NCBI RefSeq assembly: GCF_030272615.1
Contig: NC_081409.1
Span: 20,462,260 to 20,526,259, forward strand
From: Cryptomeria japonica
Taxonomy: Eukaryota > Streptophyta > Pinopsida > Cupressales > Cupressaceae
Direction: 5' to 3'
DNA length: 64,000 nucleotides
A program made the translations under genes and the position numbers. The notes under the pieces are model-generated. The model was not told the origin of the DNA. It did no database searches and saw nothing but the letters and a program-made list of their open reading frames with translations. Shown piece by piece: positions 1-10,574 of this stretch; the stretch's first letter is position 1; the number at the start of each line of letters is the position of its first letter.

Positions 1-1200
1 TCTTGTTGGGACTCATTAAAATTGAGTCAACTTTAGAGGCCCATTTCAAAATTTTGCCCTGCATTTCCAAATGATAAAAATGAGTCAGTTTGAATGGCCT
101 AGTTAGAGAGGGTGAAGTGGAGCCAGTTGATTTTCAAGAGGGTTAGGCTCGGGATTCATGCCCTACACCTTTCATTTGGCCTATGCAGTGATGTGCAACT
201 TTCAGAATTCAGTTTGGAGAAGTTTATCAGGTACCCATTTCGAGGGGTGAGTTGAAAGTGCATTTTAGGCACAAATGCAGATTTTATTGATTAGCCTACT
301 TTGAGCAATTACATCTTTTGCCCTGTTGATTGTCACAAATAATTTCAAAATGGATTGGATTCTATACATAAATGTGAGTTATCTTGCAAATTTTCAAGTC
401 CTAACAAATCCATTTGCTCAGTTTTCAGAGCCAAATCAGTTTGCAGTTTGTGTGGTTTGACTAGTCCCTATTTCGACAGCTAGTTGGAGCCCTGTTTTGC
501 ACAAGTGTAAAAGTTGCCTCAGTGGGTGTCATGCCAAAATGTTTCTTCTGGGTTAATTTAGGTATAAATGATGAGCTATGTTTCAAATTTCAAGCCTCTG
601 TCAATCCGTTTGATCGGTTTTCAAAAGGGTTCATTGAGCCATCATTTTCAGTTATCCGTACTTTCAGTGCTATATCAGTTAAAGAGCTGTTTTTATGAGC
701 GCGCCATTTGCATCCAGTCAGGTTTTTGGTCGAACTGATAATTCAAAAATTTAGTATGTACTTCAAGGTACGTGTGTTTCAAATTTGAGGGCCTACGGAG
801 GTCGTTTGATATTTTTGAGAAAGGCACCATGTGTTGCCAAAATATTGACTTCATCAGGTCCGCAGTGTCGACAAAGCCAGTTGGTCATTTTCACCAATTA
901 ATATCTCTTCACTCAGAACTCACTTGAGAAACCATTTGGTAGAATTCATACTTGTATATTAGAGTACACGCCTGTAAATTTTCAAGATCCAGAAAGGTGT
1001 TTTGACCACTTTGAAAATTACGTCTTCGCGATTAAATGTGAAAATGCAGCGTAATTGCTTGAAGGTTGCAAAATTCAGTTTGATGATCCAAAAATGATGT
1101 CGATCATTTCTAGAGGTGTGTTTAAGGTGTCTGAAGCATTTTGAAGGCCAGTTGCTTGGAAACGAAAATTGTTTTAGTCGGACCCACTTTGGGGCCCAAC
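1..1200. repeat. Diverged tandem array, period about 195 bp
   Basis: A core resembling CAAATTTCAAG...TTTGA recurs at 196, 387, 584, 780 and 975, giving spacings of 191, 197, 196 and 195 bp. Sequence between cores is strongly diverged, so this is an old array. No coding sequence is evident; the short minus-strand ORF at 959-1219 lies inside the array and has no recognisable domain. What the monomer derives from is unknown. Confidence 0.6.
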
Positions 1201-1350
1201 CTAGCTCATGCTTATGCATTGATTTTTGTGGCGAATTGTTCTTATTTCATGGCATGCAATCTCCCATTTGACGAATGATGATGCTAAAGAAATTTGTAGA
1301 TTAAATGTTTGTTATTTTGATCATTGTGAAGAGAATTCAGATAGAGATTT

Positions 1351-1610
1351 GGAGATAAGGGAATCTACTTGTTAGGGGGTCAAAGAGCACAATTGGCTCT
1401 TGCAAGGGTTTTATACCAAGATTGTGACATTTTCTTGCTTGATAACACTTTGAGTGTTGATTGATGCACATGTTTCTGCTTGGATGTTAAAAAATGCTAT
1501 ATTTTGTCCTTTGATAGCTCATAATTAATGAATTTTATGCACCCACAAATACTCAGGCTATTCATATGGCGAATATGGTCATAATCATGGATAAAGGGAC
1601 TATGAAATGA
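1351..1610 (+). pseudogene. ABCC (MRP)-type ABC transporter nucleotide-binding domain exon, broken
   Basis: Translation from 1351 gives a degenerate ABC signature ([18 protein letters not shown], normally LSGGQ). It is followed by a Walker B segment (DIFLLDN, the usual second acidic residue replaced by Asn) and the D-loop SVD. A stop and frameshift follow at about 1452-1463. The next frame reads DAHVSAWMLKNAI, and a third frame gives TQAIHMANMVIIMDKG ending at a TGA where the family normally has Trp. Motif order and the 'CTHN.QAI..A.MV..MDKG' pattern fit plant ABCC13-like proteins from memory. No Walker A exon is visible nearby. It is a non-functional fragment; assignment to subfamily C is fairly secure, to ABCC13 less so. 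Confidence 0.75.
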
Positions 1611-1830
1611 TTGATGAAAATGTTAGCATTATAAAGCCAAAGCTCATGACTCTTGTTATCATCCTCCCTGTGAAGAGCACAGATGGCTTGTGAAGAGGCC
1701 ATTGAATTTCTCAGCAAGTGCATGTGGAACGGTGCTAAGTCCATCTCCCATGACTTTGCTAACATCCATGTGGAACGATGAAGTTAGCAGCAGTAGAAGA
1801 CTCTTACCAAATGGCAACTTCCTCCTTGTC
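1611..1830. other. No gene recognised between transporter remnant and array
   Basis: Short ORFs on both strands (1562-1765 minus, 1690-2043 plus) have no recognisable domain and run into the repeat array that follows. I see no functional element. Confidence 0.3.
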
Positions 1831-2650
1831 TATGGCACGATTTGGATGAAGAGGGAATTAAGGCAAGCCTTAGCAAATGTAATTGGCATTAAGCCAATCT
1901 TCCTTGCAGAGGGCGTTAAGCTGTTGGAGTATGGTGTGGGAAGGGCCAGCGAAGTTTTCAAGCAAATGCAACCCTGGCTAGTTCTTTCCCCACGTGAAAG
2001 GCACATGACAGAAGGCATCGTAATGCAGGATTTTTCCACATGAGTCTTCTATTAGTATTTACAGCAGGTTGAAATCATCAAGCAAATGCAACATGGCAGA
2101 TTTGTGCCAAATCTCCCACGCAGCATGTAGAAACCCCAACTAAAGTTTTGGAGTGGCAGCGTGGCATAAAGGGGGCCATGGAAACTTCCATCAAAATGAA
2201 ACCAGTTTATCCCCTACGTGGCATGGTAAGAGGGCAGTGTTGAGATTCAAAAGCAAGGTGCAATGTCATTAACCTTTCCCCAACGTGGCTTTAGCAAAGG
2301 CTACAGAAGTTTTCAGAGAAAATGTAAACAGTCCAAAACCCCCCCACGTGTTGCACAGGAACAGTAAATGAATGTTAATCAAGGAGTTGTAGAAGGTTTG
2401 AAATACCAACTCTCCCATGTGGAACACCAAATGCGAACAACAATGTCCTCCATCATGCTATTAGGTGTAATGGCCTACAACAAATGCATTTAGCAATAGG
2501 AACCCCCTCTGTGTGGTTGTTTGGAGGCCATATTAATCATATAGCAAATGCATTTGGCAGGTGTAAAGCTAATGTTCACAACCTTGCCAACATTTTCCCT
2601 CCCATGTGTGGTGCTTGGGCATCAACATTTTAATCAAATGCAAAAAATCA
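1830..2650. repeat. Degenerate tandem array with recurrent CCCACGTGG-like boxes
   Basis: Two motifs alternate. One is (AG)CAAATGCA-like, near 1874, 1963, 2083, 2193, 2254, 2318, 2366, 2428, 2482, 2543 and 2635. The other is CCCACGTGG-like, near 1990, 2113, 2211, 2278, 2340, 2411, 2501 and 2597. Many intervals are near 60 bp or its double, which suggests a ~60-bp ancestral unit. CACGTG is the plant G-box core, but occurrence in an array does not show regulatory use. Confidence 0.45.
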
Positions 2651-3480
2651 CCATTAAAACCCAGGAGGAAAGCTTCAAAAATGCAGTTATAGGAAAAGGC
2701 TTTAATCCCACATTGGTTGGGCGAGCATGTTTTTTGATATTTATATCTAAATCTCCACCAATATATAATGTCAAAGCCTCTGGGCTTTTGACGGACGGTG
2801 TTGTTGGGTGCCCAAGGTGGGCCCATGCGTGGGCACAGATCCCAAGGTGATGGAGGAGGCTGACTGGGTGATGACGGGTGGACCCCACGTAGGCACGTTT
2901 CTTGAGGCAGACGAGCAAAATTTTGCAGAGAAAGGCCGACTTAACCAATGAGTAGGTTTGGAGCAGATTGACGGTCGGTGTAACTTCGCGAAGGTGAGAT
3001 GCACGAAGGATAAGCCCTGTGAAATGGCAAAAAGCTCAAGCAGATCGCGAAGAGTTAAAGAGTGAGCAAGTTCGGAGGATCCGACGGCCTGCACAATTTC
3101 GGAGCTTGAAGATGCACGAACATTAGAGGCTACAAAATGGAAAAAGCCAGGTGGCAGGTATAGTTAGATGTCCAATAGGTAGGTCCCATCCTGATGGCAC
3201 CTAGGTGGCGATAATGTGGCACTGAGGTGGCGTACACGTGGCGACCAAGTGGCAGTGACAAAGCGGATGACATGGTGGTGATGAGGTGTCATCCCAGGTA
3301 GCGTCCAGTCAACCCCATCCAATTGGATCCCACCACGTGGCAAGGCGTCAAGCCAAAAGGGAGGCAAAAAATCAAAATTAAAATCATGTTAATTACATAG
3401 TGCATACTATATGAATAATTCAAAAATTTAAATGATGTGCACACATAAAGGATTAATTCACCCAGGGTTGTATTTTTGGC
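2650..3480. other. Non-coding, with GTGGC-rich imperfect short repeats
   Basis: No gene is recognised. Around 3180-3310 the pentamer GTGGC and variants recur every 8-15 bp, which makes spurious ORFs on both strands. Around 2800-2900 there is GC-rich sequence with repeated CCCAAGGTG and GTGGGC blocks. It is probably decayed repeat DNA. Confidence 0.3.
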
Positions 3481-4500
3481 CAAAATATCAAGTATTATAT
3501 GTTTCCAGAAAGCTCTCTCAGCGTGAAAAATCCAATTATGTAGTCAATTTTGACAAAGATTAGATATTTTGGGAGCAGTTTCGACGAGAATGAAATTCAG
3601 TTAGAGAGGAGACACTTGGCAATTTCAGTTGCAGATTTGATTTTCTTCCCTCTCCTTATTATTCTCAATTCTTCTCATTTTGTAAGGCTTCCAGAATTCT
3701 ATGAGAAGTGCTCCAGTTTTCATGGCTTCTATTTTCTAAATTTCTTGACCCAAACTTGTAAAGTTCTATGGATGTGTTCAGGGCATAGAGGCTACATTGC
3801 AGGATGACAGATTGTTTTTTAGTTGCAGGTCTTACTTGTGTCAGGTATGAGTAATTTCCCACCATATTGTCTCTGTGTACGCAGTTCAGTATTATGAATT
3901 CAATCCTCAAGGAGGATAAAATTTGTCAATTTCAAGGAAGTTGTGTGATTGTTTGTGGGTATCCTTCAATGAAGGTTTTAAATTATGTAATCAATCATGA
4001 ATAGTGGAATGTGTCCTAGATTTGATAATGTTGTGAATGGATCTGAGTAATGCATTAGTATAAGGTATTAATGCAGGGATATTTTGTAAGGAAAACAAAT
4101 TTGCAGTTGTGGTTGATATTGTGTAGTTATGTGCATGACTCTACTGCCCAATGAACAAGGCACTGGTTTCAGATATATATATATTTTAAAAGATAAATCT
4201 ATTTCCCTTTATGTTTAGGGGTTTGTGTTCTATCCTTCCAAAGATCTTTTTCACCCGTTATTTGTACAAGATCTAGCCAATCTATATGTGTTATCTAATT
4301 TGTTGAGCTTGTGGAATGGTTTATCTGCTTCATTGATGCTATCATGGTGAGTAAATGAGTTAATTTCATGCATCAAAGGTATACTCGCCTAGGTTTTGCA
4401 GAGCCTGAAGAGTAGAAGGATTTAGATCCTTGTCATGTTGTCCAAGCCTTGAGGTTCTTCATAAATTGAACTGGCTACTTCATAGATCAATTGCAGGTGT
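3480..4500. other. Non-coding, no feature recognised
   Basis: Both strands lack a convincing reading frame or recognisable repeat. A short TA-rich run (ATATATATAT) occurs near 4173. The last ~100 bp may already belong to the decayed retroelement that encodes the zinc knuckles downstream, but no LTR boundary is visible. Confidence 0.25.
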
Positions 4501-4520
4501 TTTTTGGTTAATCAGTTTTG

Positions 4521-5104
4521 ATGAACAACAGATCTAATGCTAATACTGTTTATAGACCTAATGTTAGATATGTGCCTAGAAAATTTGAAGGTTATTGCTA
4601 TACATGCAACATGTATGGGCATAGATCTATTGAATGCATGTATGGAGCTAATTATTCAACAGCTCATATGACTCCAAGAACTGATGGTGATTGGAGAAGG
4701 AATTTCAATTACCGAAGAAGCACTAATTGGAAAAGACCCTATGTTAACCGGTCTAGTCCTAATGAGATGGAGAAGAGAGTCAATGTGATTTGTTCAATCT
4801 GCAAGAATTTTGGGCATGTGGAAATGAAATGCAGAAGAAGAATTGGTAGAGGCAATGTAGGACCATGGAGAGCATCTGGAATGGCATGTTATCATTGTAA
4901 CAAACCGAGACACATTGCCAAGTTTTGCAGAACACAAAAGAACCAACTGGTGAATCATCCTGCAGACCGGAAAGGAAAGCAGAAAGTTGATATTGAAGAA
5001 ACCAAAGTTGAGATGAATAGAACCTAGAAGAAGAAGAGTGATGACAAACCATCTGAGGAATCAGATGCTTCACCTAATGTGGAGAATCCATCATCGACAA
5101 ACTA
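4521..5104 (+). pseudogene. Gag-like nucleocapsid fragment with three zinc knuckles
   Basis: The frame opens at an ATG at 4521 and is rich in Arg, Lys and Asn. It holds three knuckles of the CX2CX4HX4C type: CYTCNMYGHRSIEC, CSICKNFGHVEMKC and CYHCNKPRHIAKFC. The third lacks the usual Gly before His. Knuckles of this type bind nucleic acid in retrotransposon Gag. The frame meets a TAG at about 5025 and continues as a Ser/Glu-rich tail to another stop near 5104. No capsid domain precedes it in frame, so it is a fragment. It probably belongs to decayed element F downstream, but continuity is not proven. Confidence 0.6.
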
Positions 5105-5588
5105 AGTTGTTTCTACAATTTGGGGTGAGCTTATTGTCAAATCTTGAGTTAAACCCCTGGATGAAGTACTGTAAGTTAAATCTGCATATTCTGATGCATT
5201 TTGATGTTTTGGTGTGTTTTTGGATCATAACTAGTAAATATCATTGATTTTTTGCAACCGGTAATATGCTTAAGAGTATTTTAAGGGATTTTAGGGTTTT
5301 GTCAGTTAAAGCATTTAATGCAGTAGTTTGAAAGAAAATAAAAGTAACTTTTTTAATTTCATTTGACATATTACAATCTTGAGAGCATTTGGCAAGCAAG
5401 AAAAGTAGAGAAAAGGTTGTTCTAGCAGCATTCAAATCATTTACCAACAATCTCAAGTGATCGGAGTGAAGTTTGAATCGGTGATCGAGTATTGAAAGGT
5501 TTTTTACAGTTGGAAACCCTAGTACTAAAGCAAAAAAGGTATTTATTTGAGAAATCATATTCTTTGCTTGGTGGTTTGAATATTTGAA
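5105..5588. other. Non-coding spacer inside decayed element F
   Basis: The sequence is A/T-rich with no convincing frame. An ACCGGT-type motif that recurs through element F (near 4749, 6733, 9360 and 9487) also occurs here near 5257. It may be the leader of the long frame that follows. Confidence 0.3.
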
Positions 5589-8500
5589 ATGGATACACCT
5601 CACCTTGTCAATGTGACTGAGAGGGAAAGACCGGAATTTAAAAGACATCCATATAAGTCTGAAGAAACAAACCCTGTCAGTGCCCTATCCGGTGTACCGA
5701 ATGAAGTTTTACATGTAGAAGATGTAAGATCCTTTTATCATTGAAAACTTGAGGACATGGGTGTGATTTATATTTATAATTACTACAAATCTTTATGTGA
5801 TGAGAAAGGAATAATAAAAGAACAGTTTAGAAGTGTCACTAACAAAGGGTTTCATCATGCAATTAATTTCATTGATTATTTTGATGATGAGTTGGTAAGC
5901 TTTGTTTTAAGTTGGATTCATGATCAATTCATTTGGTTGGATAGACCTCATAAGATAACAAAGGAAGCAATCCATGTAGTAACTGGATTCTGTTCAACTG
6001 GTGAAGTACCATTGCTGAGGTCAATACCTAAAAATGATGTTGAGAAGCTAGCAGGATCTAGATTGGATAGAAGAGTCGTGACTGTGAATGATAATAATGA
6101 TCATGTAGTTTAATTTGTATCAATGGTAATTGGTTATAGAATCTTATATTCAAGCAAAATGAATAGTATATCGACAACAGCAATGCACACTGCATACCGA
6201 ATGGTAAAGGAGAATGTGGACTACAATCTTGCAGAAGCATTAAGGAGCCAATTAATGGAAAATCTAGAAGCTGTGAAGAAGGACAAGAAGTTGAGATTTA
6301 AATTTGGACAACTAATTTTGGGATTGTTTTTCTATTTTCAAAACTTTTTCCCTGGTATTGGAGATCACTAATAACTGGTTTCCCTGCCCTACTACAGATG
6401 AAGAATTGTATTAGGATGTTGAAAGACAAGTTCGATGATATTTCATGGGGTTATTTCAAGAAATTTCAAAAGAAAATGCATGCTAGGGAATGCATACCAG
6501 CAGAAGTAGTCAAACGGTATGAGAATTCCATTTGTTTTATGATAGACATGGATACATGCATGATGGAGGCTGTGATTCCCAAGACCACATGGGTAATGCC
6601 CATGGGATATGAAGTAGACAAAGATCTACTCATTTCTTATGCTAATCATTTGCTAGATCAATCGATCGATACCACCGTTGAAAGGTTTGGAACCTATAAG
6701 GAGAGACTACTTCAAGTACACTCTAAATTGTAGCGACCGGTAATAGAAAAGAAAGTGAGGAAAGAGGTGGAGGTCTTTGTTGAACAAGCCAGATTCACTA
6801 AGGAATAGATAGCAGCAACAAGAGCCAAACATAAGGTCGAACAAGGTAGAACTTATAGTGTACCAACTGGCATCTCCACTGGTAAGACAAGAGCAGCCAA
6901 AGAAGCAAAAAAGAAGAAGGTAGAAAAAATAAAGGTAAAGCTTGTTGAATCCCAACGAGGTAAACCTTCTAAAATACACTTTTGAAGGAAAGGTAAACCT
7001 ATTGAATCTCCTGTTGTGCCTACCCAAACTGGTAAAAGAAAGAAGGAAAAGGCTCATAAACCGATGACAGATGTAGAGGAGACAAAACCAAAAGAAGATA
7101 AGAGAGCACTAAGAGAAAGTGTTGAGAAGCAGAAGACTACTAATAAAGGTAAAGAATATAAGAAACTTTTGACACTTGAAGAATCTTTCATCAGGATCAA
7201 AATAATAAATAATTATGGAGTATATAAGGGATTAAACATATTATTTACTCATTTGTCTGAAAGGCAACAAAGAGAAATTGAAGATGCAGTTATATTCAGT
7301 ATGAATAAATATAGGAGAGCCCTCATTGAGTTGCAAGGGGAGATTCTAGATTCTTTATATAATTTGATTGATGCAAGGTGACAAGCATCAATTAGCCTAG
7401 ATAAAGAATTTATTCATTATACACTTAAACACTTGCAACGGGAAGCAACTGGAGAGGAAATTGAATAGAAAAAGGTTAATACAAAAGCATTGTTCAGATC
7501 AAAGAAAATATTAACAAGAATTCTTATTGGTGAGACCGAATCAGTTCAAAAGGAGACTGAGATTGTGATGAAAAAGGCTTTAGTTATCATCCATGATGAA
7601 GAAGAGGAAAAAGATGAAGAAATTTAGGATGATACCCCTGTAAAGCCAAAGTCAGAATAAATTCTTGAAGGTGTAAAGATCACAGATTTTGAACTAGACA
7701 ACAAGTATATGCAAGATGATCCTATTCATAGTGAATCGATAGATATACCAGATGGTGATACTGGTGATGTTGATAATGTTGCTAACAGTGCTGACAATAT
7801 AGATGTTTTTGAATTTGATGTACAAATGTTTGAAACGTGGCAGGAACAGGGAGAAAACACAAATGAAAAGAAAGAAGAAGACAAGTGCTCAACTGAGCAA
7901 CCAGTGAATGCATAGTCAACGGAGACTCAGACTGCACCAGTCAATGTAAGTGTAGATGCAAATGTAAATGTTGCTACTGAGGACAATCAAAAGGATAAAG
8001 CTAATAAGGAAGAGGAAGCATCGGTAAAAGAATAGACTGTTGAAAATCCGCCATCCGTCAAGGACACCACTAATGAAGAGAAGACATAAAAAGAAAAGGA
8101 GGAAGAGAAGAAAATGGAGAAGGTGGAAGAGGATAGGAGAACTGAAGAAATAAAGACAACACCTGAGGTACCTTCTGAATCCAAATTAAAGAAAACAATA
8201 GTTGATGATGATGATGATGATGCTTACTCCGTGAGCATTAAAGGTCATATTCATATGGACAATTTGAGTTCTTCAGAGTTAATGGAGATTGCTATTGCAA
8301 TGCAATCCCATGCACAAAAGAAAAGATTGAAGGAACAACAAAGAGAAGCAAAGACTATAAGGACTGTTGTTGATATTTTGTCAAGTCTCCTACCAGAGAC
8401 TGATACTGAACATTTGGTTACCCCTATTGCCAAACTTGGACATTTTAGTTGTTGATGTCGATGAACTTAAAACCCTTGAAGAAGCTGCATACATTTCTGT

Positions 8501-9055
8501 TAAAAAGGATTACAAGAAGAAAAGGGGAGAACAGTTAATGGTTGAAATAGATAAAGGCAAAGTAGCCTTAATAGTGAATAAAGACTTGTTGAAGACCAGA
8601 TTGGAAACCGGCTGCAAGATTTTGTATACTATCTCCCAATTTTCACTATTTTGTGCTGACTTGAGAAAGAAGAGAGTTGATACTGAGAAAGAGTTACAAC
8701 AGTTAAGTGAAACATTCACACCAGTATAGGACTTAGTAATCACTTTTGGTAGAAAGGTTGTTGATTTACAACACCAGTTAGAACTATATGAACATGAGCA
8801 GGTAAAATGGGTCAGATCGCTGAAAGAACTCCAGACTAAACTACTTCCCAAAGTAGATATTCTTCAGAGAGAGTTCACAGAGTCAGAGGAAATTTTGGAT
8901 ACTCCAAAGATGAGTACAGTTGATGCTATGGAGGAGTTCGCGACACAGATAATGACACATGTTGAGATTACTGAGACACTGTTAGAAATTTGGGGCAATG
9001 ATCTAAAACAGTTGAAGTTTCATTTCAGTGATGTTTTCTTAAGAATTGCATTGTA
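5589..9055 (+). pseudogene. Long unrecognised retroelement frame, charged and coiled-coil-like, broken
   Basis: A frame can be followed from an ATG at 5589 for about 1,150 codons. It is broken by in-frame stops (first TGA about 5742) and two frame changes, near 6371-6398 and 8370-8450. The N-terminal third is mixed and hydrophobic. The middle (about 6750-8200) is extremely Lys/Glu-rich and coiled-coil-like, and an Asp run lies near 8204-8222. The C-terminal part ends at a TAA at 9053-9055. I recognise no protease, reverse transcriptase, integrase or Gag motif. A polypurine-like stretch and an LTR follow, so it is probably the cargo frame of a non-autonomous LTR element. Its biochemical role is unknown. 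Confidence 0.5.
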
Positions 9056-9306
9056 AAGACCTTAACGCTTCTATCTCTATATATCCATGCAGTTTTGATG
9101 ACAAATTTTGATGTAATGTATGTATTTAACTTCTTTAATTGGCATTGTTGTCAAAGGGGAGAAGAATTATTTTAAGAGTCAAAATCTTGTATGTACTATT
9201 ATGGGGGAGTGTATGTCATGAAGTCAGTGTCTTGAAGTCAATTTTTGTGTTGCACACTTGGTTGACAAAATTTTCCTAGGTGTTTCCATCAATGCCAAAG
9301 GGATAT
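9056..9306 (+). other. 3' untranslated region and degenerate polypurine tract of element F
   Basis: This carries phrases typical of plant Copia-type 3' regions (TTGTCAAAGGGGAGAAG near 9147 and TATGGGGGAGTGT near 9200). It ends in GCCAAAGGGATAT directly before a TGTTGG LTR start, a decayed version of the usual purine-rich primer site. Confidence 0.45.
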
Positions 9307-10568
9307 TGTTGGCATTTGATCATTTGAACTAAACCAGTAATGTGTGTTTGCTTGATGCAACCGGTTTATGTCTATTGAGTATAGAGTATAGATTTATGTA
9401 TGATGACTATTTTGTATGTTGTTATTGTTGGCAACTATGTTTCTTTAAGTCATCTAAGTCCTACAATTCAACTGGCTAGGCTTAACCGGTTAGCAAAGAT
9501 AGTTTTTATCTAAACTGGTTATTAGGACTTCAATCAGTAAAAGACTGGCAGTGTTACATTCAAACAACCGATAGGTGAAAATCATGAACAATGAGATGAT
9601 GTGGTTTTGAAGTAGCATTGAAGACTATCGGATGAAGACATGTTTGTGACTGCACATGTTGATTCAATCAGGTGAACAAGATTTATTTGATTGAATAGAT
9701 TAATTGATGAAGACTTAACCGATAGTGATGAAAAACACTCAGATCGGTAAAATGAACACAAAATTGGATTTGTTATGTCAGTTGCCGACATAACTAGAGT
9801 GTACAATGCAAGATTGTCTAGATTTGTTGAACCTAGGGAATTGTTGCAAGGTTCTAGCCGACGTTATGATGATTTTAAATGTGTGATGAGGTATGAAAGG
9901 ATATATGGGTATGAGCTTGAAAGTGTGAAATATCATTAGCTAATTTTGTATTTCTGATAGCGCGATGATCAGAGGAGTTGAGAGATGAAGTCTATGTGAT
10001 CTTGTAATGTTTTGAAGCAGATCTTATTAGATAATGAAGGTGTTATACTGAGTTTATTTGTACTTGTTGTCTCCCTAATAGTTGCAGCAAGAAAATCCTC
10101 TCACAAGGTCACTCCTAACAGGGTGCAGTCAGATCCTAATAGGTTTGATCATTAAATCCTCTAACCAGGTGACATAATAAATTGTGTTTGCAAATCCTAG
10201 TAACTTGGGTAGCTCCTAACAGGGCTGGTCCTCACAAGATTTTTGTAAAGATCTTAACTGAGCTTAGACACTCCTAACAGGGTGTGCCCCTAACCGGGTG
10301 TTGTAGACCAAAACCAGTCAGATCTCTATACTGTAGATAGTGGATCTTGTGGGTACTAACTTCCACCGTGGTTTTTCCCATTTGGTTTTTCCATATATAA
10401 ACTCTTGTGTCATGTGCTTTATGCTTTATGTGGTGATTGCATACTTGGTGTTATTTCTTACAAGCCTATTGAGTTTTAAGTTGGTGAAATTGATAATAAG
10501 ATTTGTATTGTTTTTACTTGCACTGATTCACCCCCCCCCCCCCCCCTCTCTGTGTCTTATAAGTTCAT
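9307..10568 (+). mobile_element. 3' LTR of decayed element F
   Basis: It starts TGTTGGCATTTGATC directly after the degenerate polypurine tract. Its tail carries a C-rich run (about 18 C, near 10530) similar in position to the C-rich tail of the Copia A LTR at 28765. The right end is placed at about 10568 because sequence matching the 75-bp satellite begins by about 10578. Phrases like CTCCTAACAGGGTG recur several times in its 3' half (10105-10300). No matching 5' LTR is visible upstream, so the element is 5'-truncated or rearranged. Confidence 0.5.
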
Positions 10569-10574
10569 CATATT

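Noticed and set aside
1690..2043. 117-codon plus-strand ORF and overlapping minus-strand ORF
   Set aside because: No recognisable domain; it runs into the degenerate array, so it is chance open frame.
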